In this document: positions 6,295 to 6,515 of the stretch, one piece after another
Numbering within the stretch: position 1 is the first letter of the stretch
Layout: each line of letters begins with the position of its first letter
NCBI GenBank assembly: GCA_900553205.1
Contig: USCK01000105.1
Span: forward strand, 1 to 6,515
Direction of reading: 5' to 3'
DNA length: 6,515 nucleotides
From: an uncultured bacterium
Lineage (GTDB): Bacteria; Cyanobacteriota; Vampirovibrionia; Gastranaerophilales; Gastranaerophilaceae
Translations under genes and position numbers: made by a program
The notes under the pieces: model-generated
Database searches by the model: none
What the model saw: the letters and a program-made list of their open reading frames with translations, nothing else
Told to the model about the DNA's origin: nothing

Positions 6295-6515
6295 TTACCC
6301 GAAAAACGGAATGAAGATTTTGTAATAAAGAATCAATGATGCGAGAACTAAAATCCAACCACTGATTTTGAGCAAGATTTCAGAAAACTCTGCAACTTTT
6401 CCGAATTGTTTGATAATAGAAGTAAACACCCCTGCAACTACAAGAATAATACCTTGTCCTAAAGAAAATAAGAACAACATTAGAGTTGCAAGTATAAGGT
6501 TACTTGATATGGAAG
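6295..6515 (-). CDS. CcdA/DsbD-type membrane thiol-electron transporter, C-terminal part (5' end beyond the right edge)
   Basis: About 72 residues are visible, reading in from the edge as SISSNLILATLMLFLFSLGQ and ending KIFIPFFG before TAA (6297-6295). Two hydrophobic segments are evident: the first from ILATLMLFLFSLGQG to VVAGVFTSII, the second ISGWILVLASLILYY near the end. The SLGQG turn inside the first, the short polar loop with KQFGK, and the KISG lead into the last helix match the final two transmembrane helices of CcdA-like cytochrome c biogenesis/DsbD-beta proteins. Those proteins move reducing equivalents from cytoplasmic thioredoxin across the membrane. The redox-active cysteines of the family lie in earlier helices and are not in view, so the function cannot be confirmed. 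An internal ATG at 6480 exists but homology continues upstream of it, so it is not the start. The gene lies 51 nt upstream of, and on the same strand as, the broken zeta-toxin-like gene. Confidence 0.7.
   Translation of the reverse strand, partial: SISSNLILATLMLFLFSLGQGIILVVAGVFTSIIKQFGKVAEFSEILLKISGWILVLASLILYYKIFIPFFG

Overview
The window reads as an AT-rich anaerobic bacterium with flagella. Its left edge carries the start of a pyruvate:ferredoxin oxidoreductase gene (nifJ/por), the usual pyruvate enzyme of fermentative anaerobes. Most of the window is a flagellar gene run, fliF-fliG-fliH-fliI. The low G+C, the PFOR and the divergent protein sequences would fit a gut Melainabacteria/Vampirovibrionia-type lineage or a Firmicutes anaerobe. 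This placement is a guess from sequence style; nothing here is diagnostic.

Layout: (1) 1-336, minus strand, the first 112 codons of nifJ, running off the left edge. (2) 337-598, a divergent intergenic region with a strong ribosome binding site for nifJ, a good sigma-70-type promoter for fliF (TTGAAA-N17-TATTAT), a possible nifJ promoter, and a perfect 9-bp inverted repeat that looks like an operator. (3) 599-5444, plus strand, fliF, fliG, fliH and fliI, tightly packed (20-nt gap, 8-nt overlap, 20-nt overlap), almost certainly one operon. They encode the MS ring, the rotor/switch protein, the ATPase regulator and the export ATPase. No fliE lies before and no fliJ follows. (4) 5469-6243, minus strand, a 65-codon small gene preceded by a zeta-toxin-family P-loop kinase gene broken by two frameshifts, probably a decayed toxin-antitoxin-like pair. 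(5) 6295-6515, minus strand, the C-terminal part of a CcdA/DsbD-type membrane protein, cut by the right edge.

FliF forms the membrane ring, FliG sits on its cytoplasmic face through the conserved FliF C-terminal tail, and FliH holds the FliI ATPase at the export gate. The most unusual part is the right third. There the toxin-like reading frame is interrupted twice but its conserved motifs are still readable across three frames, while the small downstream gene is intact. I see no rRNA, tRNA, CRISPR array or insertion sequence.
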